NCBI RefSeq assembly: GCF_937949835.1
Contig: NZ_CALEDC010000426.1
Location: 1 to 8,877, forward strand
Source of the DNA: an uncultured Campylobacter sp.
GTDB lineage: Bacteria; Campylobacterota; Campylobacteria; Campylobacterales; Campylobacteraceae
Direction of reading: 5' to 3'
Length of the DNA stretch: 8,877 nt
Shown one piece after another: positions 7,535-8,877 of the stretch; the first letter of the stretch is position 1, and each line of letters opens with the position of its first letter. The position numbers were made by a program, and so were the translations under genes. The notes beneath the pieces were generated by a model. The model was given only the letters and a program-made list of their open reading frames with translations. It was not told where the DNA came from and did not search any database.

Positions 7535-8201
7535 AGCGTTATTTTACGCGATTTGGTTTATTTTTACCGTCGTTTGCGTCGTGATCGCTATGGCGGTGAA
7601 AAACTCCTCTCATCGTCGCTTCCGCCGCATTTGGGGGCGCTTCCAGCGCTACGGCGTCGGGTACGATATACAGATCATAGGTACCCCCGATCCGCGCGCG
7701 CAGCTAGTAATCGCCAACCACCAAAGCATAATGGATATCGTCGTGCTCGAAGAAACCCATCCCGCCGATATCTGCTGGATCGCTAAAAAGGAGATCGCAG
7801 ACATCCCTATCATCGGCAAAATCATCACTCTTCCGAAGATGATCCAAGTCGATCGCTCCAATCCGCGCGATCTGGTGCGGATCGTGCACGAAGTGCAGCA
7901 GCGCGTGAGCGAAGGGCGCGTCATCACGATGTTTCCCGAGGGCACCAGACATCGCGGCACGCAGCTTTTGCAATTCCAAAGCGGTGCTAAAGCGATCGTT
8001 AGCAAGCTCGGTCTGCGCGTCCAGCCCGTGGTACTCATCGGCACGCAGCACATCGCAAACTCTCACGATTTCACCGTCCACAGCGGACATGTCAAAATCA
8101 TCTACCTAGACCTGCTCGATACGAGCGATAAAGATTGGCTGCAGCACGCCAGAGAGGCGATGCAAGCCGTAATCGACGAAAACGAAACCGCCGAAGCATA
8201 G
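7515..8201 (+). CDS. plsC: 1-acyl-sn-glycerol-3-phosphate acyltransferase
   Basis: Inner-membrane enzyme that acylates lysophosphatidic acid at position 2 to give phosphatidic acid, the precursor of membrane phospholipids. At 228 aa it is in the normal range for PlsC (about 225-250). An N-terminal membrane anchor spans about 7-27. Motif I is NHQSIMD, with catalytic H69 and D74 (HX4D). Motif II lies around LPKMIQVDR (106-114), with R114. Motif III is FPEGTR (140-145). Motif IV is VQPVVLIG (169-176). All four acyltransferase motifs are intact. The ATG lies 20 nt before the stop of the preceding gene and has only a poor A-rich Shine-Dalgarno, so translation is probably coupled to that gene. Later in-frame starts would remove the membrane anchor. 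It is the last gene of the operon. Confidence 0.95.
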   Translation: MSLARIRALFYAIWFIFTVVCVVIAMAVKNSSHRRFRRIWGRFQRYGVGYDIQIIGTPDPRAQLVIANHQSIMDIVVLEETHPADICWIAKKEIADIPIIGKIITLPKMIQVDRSNPRDLVRIVHEVQQRVSEGRVITMFPEGTRHRGTQLLQFQSGAKAIVSKLGLRVQPVVLIGTQHIANSHDFTVHSGHVKIIYLDLLDTSDKDWLQHAREAMQAVIDENETAEA

Positions 8202-8472
8202 GCGGAATTCATAAATTTATCGATAAAATTCAAACGCGACTTTTGTTAGTTCGCGCGATTTCTGTGCGCTAGCGCGTTTATTTGCGCTTTGATTTGCGGC
8301 GGCGGAGTTTTTATAAATTTCGTCCGTTTGCGTAGATGACAGAATTTATAAAATTTCATCTCGCGCAAGCCCGCGCGATTTTTGGCGGCCGCAAATGGAA
8401 TTTAGCGGCGGATTGTGGAGTTTTCATACGCGGTACGTGCGCGGCTAACGGCTAAATTTTAAAATTTCATCT
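8201..8472. repeat. Degenerate direct repeat of about 110 bp
   Basis: Three word pairs occur in the same order at similar offsets: CGCGCGATTT at 8252-8261 and 8372-8381 (120 bp), GGAGTTTT at 8304-8311 and 8417-8424 (113 bp), and AAAATTTCATCT at 8350-8361 and 8461-8472 (111 bp). GGCGGA followed by ATAAATTT also links 8201-8218 with 8301-8320 (about 102 bp). Collinearity suggests an old tandem duplication now heavily diverged. Single words alone could be chance in this composition. Confidence 0.45.
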
Positions 8473-8576
8473 AAACTACAGGCGGCGAGTTATCGGCGAG
8501 AGACCCGCAAGAAAACAGCACCTGCATAAAAGCGAAATTTTAAAATTTGCGCGGCGCGGCAAGATAAAATTTAGCG

Positions 8577-8582
8577 TATATT
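8577..8582 (+). promoter_or_regulatory. Possible -10 box before the last gene
   Basis: TATATT sits directly against a 26-bp palindrome and about 100 bp before the ATG at 8681. GATAAAAT (8563-8570) is an alternative. There is no clear -35. A start from TATATT would fall inside the palindrome. Confidence 0.25.
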
Positions 8583-8606
8583 TAGCCATTTGCGCAAATG
8601 GCTAAA
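8581..8606. repeat. Perfect 26-bp palindrome
   Basis: TTTAGCCATTTGC (8581-8593) is followed immediately by its exact reverse complement (8594-8606), with no loop or mismatch. The next bases outward (A and C) do not pair. No T-run follows on the plus strand (CGATTTGCC), so it does not look like a simple terminator for plsC. It lies 75 bp before the last gene and next to a possible -10 box, so an operator for a dimeric regulator or a leader hairpin is plausible. Confidence 0.9.
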
Positions 8607-8668
8607 CGATTTGCCGCAAGAGCAAAAGAGGGCGGCAACCCGCAAGCAGTCTAAAATTTTAAATTCTT

Positions 8669-8675
8669 AAGGAGG
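8669..8675 (+). promoter_or_regulatory. Very strong Shine-Dalgarno of the last gene
   Basis: AAGGAGG lies 5 nt before ATG 8681. It is the best ribosome binding site in the window and the main proof that the truncated right-edge frame is a real gene. Confidence 0.85.
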
Positions 8676-8680
8676 AGAGA

Positions 8681-8877
8681 ATGGCGTTTGTTACAGAACG
8701 TATTTCAAAAGAGGATATCGAGAAATACGACTTACTAAAACCGAGCAATGAGATATGCGAAAAATATTATCAGGGCGAGCTTGATTGGGCAAACTTAAAT
8801 TCAAGAGACTGGTGCATAGATAGAGAAAGAGGCATTTGGCTTTTTCCTGTGCGCGTGATCACTATCGGAGATCCTAG
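8681..8877 (+). CDS. Unrecognised protein, N-terminal 65 residues (cut by window edge)
   Basis: An open frame runs from ATG 8681 to the edge without a stop. The start is firmly supported by AAGGAGG 5 nt upstream. The visible part starts MAFVTERISKEDIEKYDL and is hydrophilic, with no signal peptide or membrane segment. It is rich in charged and aromatic residues (three Trp, several Tyr and Asp) and contains two Cys (about 26 and 47). I do not recognise a family and assign no function. Its G+C is 80 of 197 bases (about 41%), lower than sampled plsC sequence, and it follows a 480-bp non-coding stretch where the conserved gene order appears to end. That is compatible with accessory or acquired DNA but does not prove it. 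Confidence 0.8.
   Translation, partial: MAFVTERISKEDIEKYDLLKPSNEICEKYYQGELDWANLNSRDWCIDRERGIWLFPVRVITIGDP

Larger units (their letters stand above)
8202..8680. other. 479-bp intergenic region with repeats and palindromes, no convincing gene
   Basis: No credible coding sequence or structural RNA is visible. GC-rich pieces (GCGCG, GGCGGC) alternate with AT-rich ones (AAATTT). Palindromes seen are TTTATCGATAAA (8216-8227), GCGCTAGCGC (8266-8275), GCGGCCGC (8385-8392), AAATTTTAAAATTT (8454-8467 and 8535-8548) and a 26-bp perfect palindrome (8581-8606). CGCGC (8252-8256) can pair with GCGCG (8272-8276) ahead of TTTATTT, a weak terminator candidate for plsC. ACCCGCAAG occurs at 8503-8511 and 8638-8646. 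In C. jejuni, from memory, crcB follows plsC; no trace of it is seen here. Confidence 0.7.

Noticed and set aside
8336..8455. 39-codon frame (MTEFIKFHLAQ...) in the intergenic region
   Set aside because: It has no Shine-Dalgarno, is short, matches no known protein, and lies inside the degenerate repeat.
8581..8606. Palindrome as the intrinsic terminator of plsC
   Set aside because: It is 380 bp after the plsC stop, has no loop, and no T-run follows on the plus strand. Not excluded, but not the best reading.

Overview
The window reads as a chromosomal segment of a Campylobacterota genome, most likely an oral or relatively G+C-rich Campylobacter. The evidence is the gene order clpB / ctpA-purC-purS-purQ-(membrane protein)-plsC, which from memory matches the Cj0509-Cj0516 neighbourhood of C. 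jejuni. The separate purS and purQ genes, the HspR-type operator at clpB and the abundance of AAATTT-type words agree with this. The species cannot be fixed from the sequence alone.

Layout. Positions 1-408 hold the end of a CRISPR array that continues off the left edge: 30-bp repeats, 35-36-bp spacers, and no cas genes in view. A short AT-rich gap with a 10-bp-arm hairpin (466-495) separates it from clpB (502-3111, minus strand). clpB has a consensus sigma70 promoter overlapped by an HspR (HAIR-like) operator at 3141-3170. A divergent promoter near 3263 probably drives a tightly packed plus-strand operon from 3300 to 8201: a signal-peptide-bearing S41 protease (ctpA), three purine-synthesis genes (purC, purS, purQ), an exported protein with two membrane segments and an SH3-like tail, and a lysophosphatidate acyltransferase (plsC). 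Gaps in the operon are 10 and 3 nt, followed by overlaps of 4, 7 and 20 nt. Two of its genes start with TTG.

After plsC there is about 480 bp without a convincing gene (8202-8680). It contains what looks like a degenerate repeat of roughly 110 bp, AT-rich palindromes, and a perfect 26-bp palindrome. The window ends in the first 65 codons of an unrecognised gene (from 8681) with a very strong Shine-Dalgarno sequence and lower G+C (80 of 197 bases) than plsC appears to have.

How the genes work together. PurC performs the SAICAR step. PurS and PurQ are the small and glutaminase subunits of three-part FGAM synthase; the catalytic PurL is not in this window. CtpA, the SH3-like protein and PlsC are envelope functions that share the transcript. 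ClpB is the separately controlled heat-shock disaggregase. The core genes are conventional. The parts worth a second look are the CRISPR array end, whose orientation signals conflict, the clpB control region, and the intergenic region plus unknown gene at the right end.
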